Positions 12,510 to 20,825 of a stretch of 64,000 bases of DNA are shown piece after piece. Below the pieces are notes generated by a model. That model saw nothing but the letters and a program-made list of their open reading frames with translations, was not told the DNA's origin and did not search any database. Within the stretch, counting starts at the first letter, position 1. The number at the start of each line of letters is the position of its first letter. The stretch is from Pseudolabrys sp. (GTDB lineage Bacteria; Pseudomonadota; Alphaproteobacteria; Rhizobiales; Xanthobacteraceae). The translations under genes were made by a program, and so were the position numbers. The DNA is taken from positions 1 through 64,000 of the forward strand of contig JADGGK010000003.1 in assembly GCA_019689975.1 (NCBI GenBank), written 5' to 3'.

Positions 12510-13444
12510 GCGTCGCCTCCCCGCTTGAGCCTATCCTTTTCCGTCGCCTTCACCGCCTGTGCCCGCTGAGCCGCGGCCGCTTCGGACAAGCGCACGCTCA
12601 CTCGGTCGGGCAGACGCAGGTCGACATTCACGATGTCGCGGGAAAGCAGTTTGCGTGAGCGGTCCAGGTCGACCAGCGTCTTGAGCGCATGTTCGGGTTC
12701 CGACTCCGGCAGCAACACTTCGATGCCGTTCTTGAGGTAGAGCGTCCAGCGCCGCTCGGCGACCAGCACGGAGGCTCTCACCTCGCGCGCAATGACCGGA
12801 TAACGGGCGAGCATGGCGAGGAGTGCCTCGGCCGCTTGCGCAGCGCCCTCGCCCACCACCAGCGGCAGTGCGAGATAGCGGGCCGGGGCGGACGGCGTGA
12901 GCACGGTGCCGTCGGCCGCGATCAGCAAGACGCGTCCCTTGTCCTGCCAGAGGGCGAAGGGCTTGCGCTCCCGGATCTCGATGCGAAGCCGGTTCGGATA
13001 AAGCTTGAGCACCGCCGCGTCGGCGATCCAAGGGTTGGCAAGCAGGCGCGTGCGCGCCCGGCCTGCATCGAGAAACAACAGCGAGGTGCGGTCCGTGATG
13101 CCGGCGCGCGAGAGGATTTCCGCGCGGCTGACTTCATGCTCGCCCGAGAGCGCGATCTCGGTGATGCCGAAGCCGGCGGCGTTGGCGGCGGCGTCGCACA
13201 GATCCTGGATCCCCGCTGCGATTTCCGCGGCATGATTGCCGCGTATGACGCCGTAGCTCACGCTGGCGAGCAGCAAGAGTGCCGCGGCGGCGGCTCCTGC
13301 ACCCCTCGGCACGTCGATCGCGAATAACCTCGCGAGCCAGCGCGTCAGGCCGTTCGGCGAACGCGTTGCGTCGTGCGCCGGTGCTTGTGCCCATGCGCGT
13401 CGCCTGCGGCTCAGCCATCGCGCCAAAACTGATCGGCCGTCCAT
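12506..13444 (-). CDS. ftsQ: cell division protein FtsQ (POTRA/FtsQ domain)
   Basis: EVSRAEILSRAGI POTRA motif, N-terminal TM, 4-bp overlap with ftsA; start trimmed to MDGRSVLARW. Confidence 0.93.
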   Translation of the reverse strand: MDGRSVLARWLSRRRRAWAQAPAHDATRSPNGLTRWLARLFAIDVPRGAGAAAAALLLLASVSYGVIRGNHAAEIAAGIQDLCDAAANAAGFGITEIALSGEHEVSRAEILSRAGITDRTSLLFLDAGRARTRLLANPWIADAAVLKLYPNRLRIEIRERKPFALWQDKGRVLLIAADGTVLTPSAPARYLALPLVVGEGAAQAAEALLAMLARYPVIAREVRASVLVAERRWTLYLKNGIEVLLPESEPEHALKTLVDLDRSRKLLSRDIVNVDLRLPDRVSVRLSEAAAAQRAQAVKATEKDRLKRGGDA

Positions 13445-13587
13445 CGGTCGTCCCGGTTGGATCGGCGCGCAAGGAGTCCCCTTGCACCGCGCCGTCGGCA
13501 GCCCCGCGTCTTGGACGCGCATGCCTTCGCTGCGCGCGCAGCCACGCGCTCGACGAGCCGCCACGGGCCTAGTCTTCGGGCCTTTCG

Positions 13588-13603
13588 GTAAATGATTAGT
13601 AAA
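13588..13603 (-). promoter_or_regulatory. degenerate CtrA-like site (TTTA-N7-TTTAC) in an AT-rich patch upstream of ftsQ
   Basis: Minus strand reads ...TTTACTAATCATTTACC..., one mismatch per half-site to TTAA-N7-TTAAC; about 145 bp upstream of ftsQ. Confidence 0.3.
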
Positions 13604-13873
13604 AGTTTAGGGATTGTGAGGAATTAAGGCAGAGGCCGAGTTCCGTGCCGGGCGCACGGGGTCGAGCCCCGCCCGGCCGCGCCGCCCTCGAGGGTCCGGC
13701 GGATGCCGGTGCCTGCATCCTCCTCTCGCGCCGAGCGCGGCGCAAAGGTCGCGACCGAAAGTTCCGCTCCGGCGCAGGCGCGCAGGAAGCCGCGCGACGC
13801 ACGCCGGTGCGGCAATGGCGAGGATCGCCGCAAGGCGGCGGCGATCCCCTTCCAGTCACGCGGTTCGCCTGGG

Positions 13874-14083
13874 TTAGGCCAGTGCGATCGTGCCGACGGC
13901 CACCTTGCCGCTGCGCGGATCATTGCGGGTGTCGAACGTCACCTTCTGGCCTTCGCGCAGCGTCGCGATGCCGGCGCGCTCGAGCGCGGTGGCGTGAACA
14001 AATACGTCCTTCTGTCCGTCGTCAGGCTGGATGAAGCCGAAGCCTCTTTGCCCATTGTAGAATTTCACTGTGCCCGAAGTCAT
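13874..14083 (-). CDS. cold-shock protein (CspA family)
   Basis: GTVKFYNGQRGFGFIQPDDGQKDVFVH: RNP1/RNP2 motifs. Confidence 0.96.
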   Translation of the reverse strand: MTSGTVKFYNGQRGFGFIQPDDGQKDVFVHATALERAGIATLREGQKVTFDTRNDPRSGKVAVGTIALA

Positions 14084-14412
14084 GGAATGTCCTTTCGCTT
14101 TTCGGTGTGCACGTGGGTCGCGGCGCGCGCAATGCGCGTCACGTCCCGGTTTGTCGATTTGGGTAGAGAGTCTGAAACGTGCGCGCCCGTCAGCGACGAG
14201 GCGAAGCGGCCCAGGTATCCGGCCAAAATCGATGCATCATACATACACACTCCAGCGCTCGAGGGCAAGGGCCGCGTTGCGGTCGCGCAAGAGCCACGTG
14301 CGCGGACGTGCAGGCCCGCCCGGCATCAGCGTCGATGGCGGCCGAACGAGTTGATGGCACACCGCATGACCGCCAGCGACACGGAAGAATCCGACAGGGG
14401 CTCGCAAACGCC

Positions 14413-16269
14413 TCACCGGGCCGCCTGCAGCGCGGATCTTCGCAGCGGCGACGTCAGCTCCTTCAATTCGGCTTCGTTCAAGGTTTCCTTTTCAAGCAGC
14501 TCGCGCGCTCCCCGTTCCAGCAACAAACGCTGCTCCTTCAACAACGCGACGGTGCGGGAAAATATCCTTTCGACCATTGCACGCACCTCCTGATCGACAA
14601 GGTCCGCGGTCGCCTCCGCATAGTCTCGGTCGCGCGCCGGCGAGGGCACTTCCTGAGTGGCAAGAAAGCTCCGCGGATCGCGGTCGTAGGCGACATGGCC
14701 CAATTTCTCGGACATGCCGTAGCGCGTCACCATGCTGCGCGCGATGTCGGTCACGCGTCGCAAGTCGTCCGCCGCCCCGGTCGACAGGTGTCCGAAAACG
14801 ATAAGCTCCGCCGCTCGGCCCCCGAGGAGTACCGCCATCTTGTTCTCGAGTTCGTCCTGCGTCATGAGGAACCGATCCTCGGTCGGTCGTTGGATCGTGT
14901 AACCGAGCGCGCCTATCCCGCGCGGGATGATGGACACCTTGCGCACCGGATCGGCGCCCGGCAGCGCAAGCGCCATCAGCGCGTGTCCCATCTCGTGATA
15001 GGCGACGATCTCGCGCTCTTTCGGATTGAGGAGCCGATTGCGCTTTTCCAGGCCGGCGACAATGCGCTCCACCGCGTCGTTGAAATCGGACATCGAAACA
15101 GCCGTAGCGCCGCGCCTGGTCGCGAGCAGGGCCGCCTCGTTGACCAGGTTGGCCAGATCCGCACCGGTAAATCCGGGGGTCAGCTCGGCAACCTTTTCAG
15201 CTTCGACATCGGGGGCAAGTTTCACCTTGTTCATATGGACCCGGAGTATCTGGATACGCCCCTTCTTGTCCGGCCGATCCACGAGTATCTGCCGATCGAA
15301 ACGTCCGGCGCGCAGCAAGGCGGGATCGAGAATCTCTGGGCGATTGGTCGCGGCCAGAATCACCAGGCCGGAGCGGGAATCGAAGCCGTCGAGCTCGACC
15401 AGGAGCTGATTGAGCGTCTGCTCCTTTTCGTCATGACCTCCCGCATAAGGGGCTATCCCGCGTGCACGGCCGAGGGCATCGAGCTCATCAATGAAAATGA
15501 TGGCCGGCGCCTTCTGGCGCGCCTGCTGAAACAGGTCTCGCACGCGCGCCGCGCCGACACCGACGAACATTTCCACGAATTCCGAGCCGGAAATGGAGAA
15601 AAACGGCACCTTGGCTTCGCCGGCGACGGCCTTGGCGAGCAGCGTCTTGCCGGTTCCGGGAGGTCCGACCAGCAACACGCCCTTGGGCATACGGCCGCCG
15701 AGGCGGCCGTAATCGGCCGGGTTCTTCAAGAAATCGACGACCTCGCGCAATTCCTCCTTGGCTTCGTCGATGCCGGCAACGTCAGCGAAGGTCACGCCGG
15801 TGTCGGACTCGACATAAATTTTCGCCTTGCTCTTGCCGATCGACATCAAGCTTCCGGTCAGACCTTGCGCCTCGGCGAAACGCCTGCCGAGATACCACCA
15901 CAGCCCGGCGAACAGCAGGACCGGCATGATCCAGGACAGCAGATCGCGCACGAAGGTGCTTTCAATGCGCCCTGTATAACGGACGCCGTATTTGTCCAGC
16001 TCGCGAGCAAATTCCGGATCTACTCGCGTCGTCACGAACTGGGTACGGCCATCCGCCAAGGGCTCCTTGAGCGTGCCCTGAACGAAATTGTCTGAAACGC
16101 CGACCGAGGCGACCTTGCCTGCGCGGAGAAGTTCCTGAAATTCGCTGTAGGGGATCGTCGCAATTTGCGTCGCCATCGAGAAAAAATACTGAATGAGCAG
16201 GACGCCGAAGATCGCGGCGATCGCATATCCGATATTGAAACGCGTTTTCTTGGTCATCTCACAACTCAC
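14413..16269 (-). CDS. ftsH: ATP-dependent zinc metalloprotease FtsH (probably an accessory copy)
   Basis: [18 protein letters not shown] Walker A, SRH region, HEMGH zinc motif, N-terminal TM pair. Confidence 0.95.
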   Translation of the reverse strand: MSCEMTKKTRFNIGYAIAAIFGVLLIQYFFSMATQIATIPYSEFQELLRAGKVASVGVSDNFVQGTLKEPLADGRTQFVTTRVDPEFARELDKYGVRYTGRIESTFVRDLLSWIMPVLLFAGLWWYLGRRFAEAQGLTGSLMSIGKSKAKIYVESDTGVTFADVAGIDEAKEELREVVDFLKNPADYGRLGGRMPKGVLLVGPPGTGKTLLAKAVAGEAKVPFFSISGSEFVEMFVGVGAARVRDLFQQARQKAPAIIFIDELDALGRARGIAPYAGGHDEKEQTLNQLLVELDGFDSRSGLVILAATNRPEILDPALLRAGRFDRQILVDRPDKKGRIQILRVHMNKVKLAPDVEAEKVAELTPGFTGADLANLVNEAALLATRRGATAVSMSDFNDAVERIVAGLEKRNRLLNPKEREIVAYHEMGHALMALALPGADPVRKVSIIPRGIGALGYTIQRPTEDRFLMTQDELENKMAVLLGGRAAELIVFGHLSTGAADDLRRVTDIARSMVTRYGMSEKLGHVAYDRDPRSFLATQEVPSPARDRDYAEATADLVDQEVRAMVERIFSRTVALLKEQRLLLERGARELLEKETLNEAELKELTSPLRRSALQAAR

Positions 16270-16552
16270 CCGTCATAGGCCGCCGGTTCCGTCGCACCTC
16301 TTCGACCAGTATCTGCAGATTGCGGCGTAATCCGTGGATCTGGTCCAAGAGATGGAGAATGAGGGTAATACCCTCATCATTCACGCCCAAATCCTCTTTT
16401 AATTCCCTGATCAATTGCGCACGGGCGAGATCGATTTCCGAGAAGGCCGGATCCGGCGTGCGCTGCGGCAAAATCCAGCCGGCGGAGATCCATTGCGCAA
16501 GTGTTTGGTCGTCGATCCGTGCCCGGACCACGAACTCCGCGGTGGGAATCAT
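16259..16552 (-). CDS. cbpM: chaperone modulator CbpM (MerR-like)
   Basis: Size and sequence (WISAGWILPQ, DLGVNDEGITLILHLLDQIHGLRRNL), overlaps cbpA. Confidence 0.85.
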   Translation of the reverse strand: MIPTAEFVVRARIDDQTLAQWISAGWILPQRTPDPAFSEIDLARAQLIRELKEDLGVNDEGITLILHLLDQIHGLRRNLQILVEEVRRNRRPMTGEL

Positions 16553-17463
16553 GCCGTGCCCTCCAGATGTCGGCGCGGATTGTGATCCTGTCCCCCCGAC
16601 CAGCGCTGCACGAATTCCTCAAGTTCGGCATCGCTTTTTTCGGGCAGAACCACTTTCAAGACGGCGTATTGATCGCCCCGCGTGCCGTCGGGCCGCGGGA
16701 TACCCTTGCCCTTCAGCCGGAGGCGCGTGCCCGTGCTCACCCCTCGCGGGATCTGCATCCGGACGCGCCCCGTCGGCGTCGGGATGTCGATCTTCGCGCC
16801 AAGCACGGCCTCGCGCAGCGTGACGGGAACTTCCACTTCGACGTCGTCGCCCTTGCGAACGAAGAAAGGATGCGGCCGTACGGCAACCGTGACGAATGCG
16901 TCACCCGGCGCGCCGCCGCCGATTCCGGCCCCGCCTTTGCCGCGCAGGCGCAGCACCTGCCCGTCACGCGTGCCGGCCGGTATGGTGACGTCGAGGAGCC
17001 TCCCGTCCGGAAGGCTGATCCGCTTGGCCGTGCCGTTGGCCGCTTCCAGAAAATCCAAGGTCAAACGGCAATGAAAATCATTGCCGCGCACCCGGAAGTT
17101 CCCGCGGCTCTCCTGGCGGCCGCCGAACAGTTCGGCCAGGATCTCTTCAAAATCCGCAAAGCCCGCCGTGGTGCTGTACTGGTGTCTCTGCGAATCGGCA
17201 GACTGGAAATCGCGATAATAGCGAGCGCGATGCCGCTCGGCGCCCGCGGCATCGATCTCGCCCCGATCGAAGCGCGCGCGTTTCTCCGGATCGCCAAGCA
17301 GATCATAGGCGGCAGCGACCGTCTTGAATTTCTCGCCGGCCTCTCGGTCACCCGGGTTCAGATCCGGGTGCAGTTGCTTGGCGAGCTTGCGGTACGCAGC
17401 GCGGATTTCCTCCTGCGTCGCATCGCGCCGGACGCCGAGCACATCGTATGGATCGAACGACAC
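16549..17463 (-). CDS. cbpA: DnaJ-family curved-DNA-binding co-chaperone CbpA (GTG start)
   Basis: N-terminal J-domain with HPD (QLHPDLNPGD); DnaJ C-terminal domain with no zinc finger; paired with cbpM. Confidence 0.9.
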   Translation of the reverse strand: MSFDPYDVLGVRRDATQEEIRAAYRKLAKQLHPDLNPGDREAGEKFKTVAAAYDLLGDPEKRARFDRGEIDAAGAERHRARYYRDFQSADSQRHQYSTTAGFADFEEILAELFGGRQESRGNFRVRGNDFHCRLTLDFLEAANGTAKRISLPDGRLLDVTIPAGTRDGQVLRLRGKGGAGIGGGAPGDAFVTVAVRPHPFFVRKGDDVEVEVPVTLREAVLGAKIDIPTPTGRVRMQIPRGVSTGTRLRLKGKGIPRPDGTRGDQYAVLKVVLPEKSDAELEEFVQRWSGGQDHNPRRHLEGTA

Positions 17464-17565
17464 ACGCCATCCCCGTCATTTCGCGATCAAACATGCCCTC
17501 CGCTTCCGGCGCCGCGACTTCAAAACGGATCATCGGCGGCAATGGTCTGTCTGCACCACACGGAA

Positions 17566-17594
17566 CGGAGACCGGGTACGACACCCGGTCTCCG
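17566..17594 (-). terminator. perfect 12-bp stem / 5-nt loop between the SPW gene and cbpA
   Basis: CGGAGACCGGGT-gtcgt-ACCCGGTCTCCG on the minus strand; no clear U-tract. Confidence 0.5.
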
Positions 17595-17616
17595 CCCGCA
17601 CGCTGCCTGGCCGTCG

Positions 17617-18015
17617 TCAGGCCGTGACTCGCGGCGTGTGGTGATGGAGGAACCACAGCCGCGCCGCCGCAATGACGGCAACGATCACGCCGATGACGAT
17701 ATGAAGCCACATCGCCGCGACGTCGGTCCAGAACCCGACCAGCCACGGCGAGAGGGCCACCCAGACGCCCGCGATCAAATTGAGCCACTCTTCCAGTTCG
17801 GCAAAGGCCGCGAGCGCCGCGGCGGCAAGCGCCACGATCACGATGCCGCTCAGCCACGCGTTCCAGCTCGCCGCCGGTTCGGACGAGAATCCGAAAATCC
17901 ACGGAGACAGAAACAGGAATGCGCCAAGCAGCACGTTGACCGCGTCACCGATCGTTTCCTTCTTCCAATTCTTGACGATCATGGGACTTCCTCCTTGCTG
18001 AAAGTCGCTCTCCAT
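17617..18015 (-). CDS. SPW-repeat membrane protein
   Basis: Two SPW motifs (LFLSPWIFGF, VALSPWLVGFW), four hydrophobic segments, AAGGAGG SD. Confidence 0.88.
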   Translation of the reverse strand: MESDFQQGGSPMIVKNWKKETIGDAVNVLLGAFLFLSPWIFGFSSEPAASWNAWLSGIVIVALAAAALAAFAELEEWLNLIAGVWVALSPWLVGFWTDVAAMWLHIVIGVIVAVIAAARLWFLHHHTPRVTA

Positions 18016-18033
18016 TTTTCTGCTGGCGGATCG

Positions 18034-18047
18034 GACGATTAATCGTC
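18034..18047. promoter_or_regulatory. 14-bp palindrome GACGATTAATCGTC upstream of the SPW gene
   Basis: Perfect palindrome sharing GACGAT/ATCGTC arms with 18071..18087. Confidence 0.4.
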
Positions 18048-18070
18048 ACCTCACCGCGTGACCTCGCTTT

Positions 18071-18087
18071 GGACGATCGAATCGTCC
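18071..18087. promoter_or_regulatory. inverted repeat GGACGAT-CGA-ATCGTCC
   Basis: Perfect 7-bp arms with a 3-bp centre. Confidence 0.4.
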
Positions 18088-18134
18088 GCACGCGCCCGCG
18101 TCGGGATGATCCTCCTTGCGTCGCCATTCGGCAC

Positions 18135-18164
18135 CGGGCAGACAGGGCGCCGACGCCCTGCCCG
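18135..18164 (-). terminator. strong GC-rich hairpin immediately after the hsp20 stop codon
   Basis: CGGGCA-gaca-GGGCG-ccga-CGCCC-TGCCCG, starting 1-2 nt past the TGA. Confidence 0.5.
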
Positions 18165-18165
18165 T

Positions 18166-18666
18166 TCACCGGCCGTTGATGGCGATCCGCTTCACCTTGG
18201 ACTGCGCCTGCGGCAGTTTCGGCATCGTCACGGTGAGCACCCCGTTCTTGAACGAGGCGGAGACCTTGTCCTCATCCACATCGTCGACCGGGATGCGCCG
18301 TTCGAAACGGCCGTAATAGCGCTCGCTGAACAGACGATCCTTGTCCTCCGTCTCGGTCCGCTTTTCGCCTTTGATGGTGAGCGTGCCGTTTGCGAGCTCG
18401 ACCTGAACGTCCTTGTCGTCGAGGCCGGGCAATTCCGCGGTTACCTTGACCTCCTTATCGGTTTCGCTCACCTCGATGTTCGGCCATCCGATCGCGCGGT
18501 CAAAGAACCGGTCGGTGCCGAACGGTGCAAGGTCGAATCCGCGGAAGAAATCGTCGAACAGACGATTCATTTCCCGATGCAAGGTCAGGAACGGATTGAG
18601 GTCGTCGCCGCGGCGCACAGCGACGTCGCGGCCGCGACTCCACGGAATCAGATCTCGGATAGCCAT
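18166..18666 (-). CDS. Hsp20/alpha-crystallin family small heat-shock protein
   Basis: Alpha-crystallin domain (VKVTAELPGLDDKDVQVELANGTLTIKGEK ... FKNGVLTVTMPK); AAAGGAGG SD. Confidence 0.95.
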   Translation of the reverse strand: MAIRDLIPWSRGRDVAVRRGDDLNPFLTLHREMNRLFDDFFRGFDLAPFGTDRFFDRAIGWPNIEVSETDKEVKVTAELPGLDDKDVQVELANGTLTIKGEKRTETEDKDRLFSERYYGRFERRIPVDDVDEDKVSASFKNGVLTVTMPKLPQAQSKVKRIAINGR

Positions 18667-18708
18667 AGCGGTCCTCCTTTCTTGTGTCGTTACGCGAACG
18701 GCCGCGGA

Positions 18709-18729
18709 CGCGGCGCGGACCGCGCCGCG
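18709..18729. repeat. perfect 10-bp inverted repeat between the two hsp20 genes
   Basis: CGCGGCGCGG-a-CCGCGCCGCG. Confidence 0.5.
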
Positions 18730-18763
18730 GCACGAGTTGCGGCAGCGCCAGAGCGGGGCACGC

Positions 18764-19213
18764 TCAGGCCGCCTTCTTGTGTTCGATCTGTTGGGCTTCG
18801 TTGCCGGCGTTGATCGCTATCTTGCGCGGCTTCATAGCCTCCGGCACCTCGCGCACGAGATCGATCTTGAGCAATCCGCCCTCGAACGAAGCGCTCTTGA
18901 CCTGCACGTAGTCGGCCAGGTTGAACACCCGCCGGAACGGACGTTGCGAGATGCCCTGATAGAGGTAGTTATGCTCGCCCTTCTCGGCCTTGCGGCCCTC
19001 GACGGTCAGCACGTTCTGCTCCGCCGTGATGGTGATCTCGTCGGGCGAGAAGCCGGCAAGCGCCAGCGAGATTTGATAATGGTCCTCACCGGTCCGCTCG
19101 ATATTGTAGGGCGGATAGTTGTCCTCCCCCGTCAATCGCAGCGAATCGTCGATGAGGTCGAGAAGGCGATCGAACCCGACGGTCGACCGCCAAAGCATAT
19201 CCAGGGTCCTCAT
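18764..19213 (-). CDS. Hsp20 family small heat-shock protein (IbpA-like)
   Basis: MRTLDMLWRSTVGFDRLLDLID..., YNIERTGEDHYQISLALAGF, FEGGLLKIDLVREVPEAMKPRKI; start trimmed to the Met preceded by AAAGGAGG. Confidence 0.93.
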   Translation of the reverse strand: MRTLDMLWRSTVGFDRLLDLIDDSLRLTGEDNYPPYNIERTGEDHYQISLALAGFSPDEITITAEQNVLTVEGRKAEKGEHNYLYQGISQRPFRRVFNLADYVQVKSASFEGGLLKIDLVREVPEAMKPRKIAINAGNEAQQIEHKKAA

Positions 19214-19326
19214 AGCCACATCCTCCTTTCGAGCAACATGGATACGAGAGCGTCGGACACCGTGTCCGGCGCCCGTCCCGCCGGGCCCCGAACAGGCACC
19301 CGGCACCGCGCAATCCGGCGCGGCAA
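19214..19326 (-). promoter_or_regulatory. ROSE-like RNA thermometer 5'UTR of hsp20
   Basis: Predicted successive hairpins ending in ATCC-atg-TTGCT-CGAA-AGGA-GGAT, where TTGCT pairs with the SD AGGA leaving a bulged G (19220..19243). Confidence 0.65.
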
Positions 19327-19332
19327 AAAACC

Positions 19333-19360
19333 AGATAGAACGTGAGCGGCGGATTTCAAG
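19333..19360 (-). promoter_or_regulatory. RpoH (sigma-32)-type promoter upstream of hsp20
   Basis: Minus strand CTTG-AAATCCGCCGCTCACGT(17)-TCTATCT, close to the alphaproteobacterial CTTG-N16/17-CYTATNT pattern. Confidence 0.6.
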
Positions 19361-19794
19361 GGCCGCGAATATTCGTGTTTCCCTCGTGTTATCAATCGCC
19401 TAAGGGCTCGGTTCCGGCTGGTTCGCCGTCATCTCCGAATGCGCTCGGACAGATTTGAGACCGATGGGATAAAGAAAGGATCGTTCGACGCCCGGGTTGA
19501 CGAGATTCGGAACCAAGGAGAACCGCGCTGCAGGTTGGTGGCCTGCCCGGCCGCATTTTCGGAACCGACAAGCGTGCGTCGGCGATCGCGGCGAGGTCCG
19601 TACCTGAGGAAGCCGCGATCAGCCGGGCCGCCGTCGCACGCTGGCGGCAGGCGATACCGCTTGCGCCGCCGGGCAAGCACCCCCTGTGGGGGCCACCCAT
19701 GACCCCATGGCAGCGCGCCGTGGCGTCTGATGACGACGCGCCGGAGCAAAGCGGGCAAAGCGCATCAGTTCCTGATGGCCGTGGGAATCGACGG

Positions 19795-20712
19795 CTACCG
19801 GTTGAGCGAAGCGTCGTCCACCATCCAGCGTACGAGATCGTCGAACGAGACGCCGGCATGCGCCGCCATTTCGGGTACCAGCGAGGTTGCGGTCATACCG
19901 GGCTGCGTGTTGACTTCGAGGCAATAGAGCCCGGTGACGCCCGGTCGGCGCTCGTCGTAGCGGAAGTCCGCACGCGTGACGCCACGGCAGCCAAGCGCGC
20001 GATGAGCGGCGAGCGCAAGACGCCGACATTCCTCGTATGCCTCGCGCGATATCGGCGCAGGCAGGAGATGCTTCGAGCCGCCCGGCGCATATTTGGCCTC
20101 GTAGTCGTAGAACGCCGTCGCGGGCACGATCTCGATCACGCCGAGCGCCTTGTCGCCCATCACCGCGCAGGTGAGCTCCTTGCCGGGAATGAAAGGTTCG
20201 ACCAGCACGCGTTCGCCATACGGCCAGTCGCTCCGCGTGAGCTCCTGCGGCGGATGAACCATGTCCTCGCGCACGATGAAGACACCAACACTCGAGCCTT
20301 CCGCCAGCGGCTTGATCACGTAAGGAGGGGGCAACAGGTGACGCGCAGCGGCATCGCGCCGGTTTGCGACCACGCCCTCGGGCACCGACACGCCGGCGGC
20401 GCGAAGCAACGCCTTGGCAACGTCCTTCTGCATGGCGGCGGCGGAGGCCAATACGCCGGAATGGGTGTAAGGAATGCCAAGAACCTCGAGCAGACCCTGC
20501 AACGTGCCGTCCTCTCCCGGTCGACCGTGCAGCACGTTGAGTGCGACGTCCGGCCTGAGCTCGGAAAGCCGGCTCGCGATGTCGCGGCCCACGTCGATGC
20601 GGCTGACACGAAAACCCTGTCGCTCGAGCGCATCGGCGCAGGCCTGGCCCGAACGCAGGCTGACCTCGCGCTCCGCCGACCATCCGCCCATCAGCACCGC
20701 GACGTGCCTCAT
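19795..20712 (-). CDS. ddl: D-alanine--D-alanine ligase
   Basis: VAVLMGGWSAEREVSLRSG, HGRPGEDGTLQGLLE, YCLEVNTQPGMTATSLVPEMA. Confidence 0.96.
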   Translation of the reverse strand: MRHVAVLMGGWSAEREVSLRSGQACADALERQGFRVSRIDVGRDIASRLSELRPDVALNVLHGRPGEDGTLQGLLEVLGIPYTHSGVLASAAAMQKDVAKALLRAAGVSVPEGVVANRRDAAARHLLPPPYVIKPLAEGSSVGVFIVREDMVHPPQELTRSDWPYGERVLVEPFIPGKELTCAVMGDKALGVIEIVPATAFYDYEAKYAPGGSKHLLPAPISREAYEECRRLALAAHRALGCRGVTRADFRYDERRPGVTGLYCLEVNTQPGMTATSLVPEMAAHAGVSFDDLVRWMVDDASLNR

Positions 20713-20825
20713 GCCGTGCCTCTCCGCCTCTCGTTTCCGGCCCATCGCCGGCATTCGCGCGTTCTTCCCGGCTCGCGCGGAAAGGAAAAGGATATGAATG
20801 CCGCGCCCTGCAAAGCTCGCCCGCT

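Noticed and set aside
14179-16095. 638-aa plus-strand ORF
   Set aside because: Antisense shadow of ftsH; composition is the reverse-complement reading of a clear AAA+ protease.
19214-19794. Possible mobile-element boundary upstream of the stress island
   Set aside because: No transposase, integrase, tRNA or clear flanking direct repeat could be seen; horizontal acquisition of the island remains unproven.
19392-19859. 155-aa minus-strand ORF in the ddl-hsp20 gap
   Set aside because: Overlaps the ddl 3' end in another frame, Ser/Arg/Gly-rich with no family resemblance; not supported as a gene or as a mobile-element remnant.
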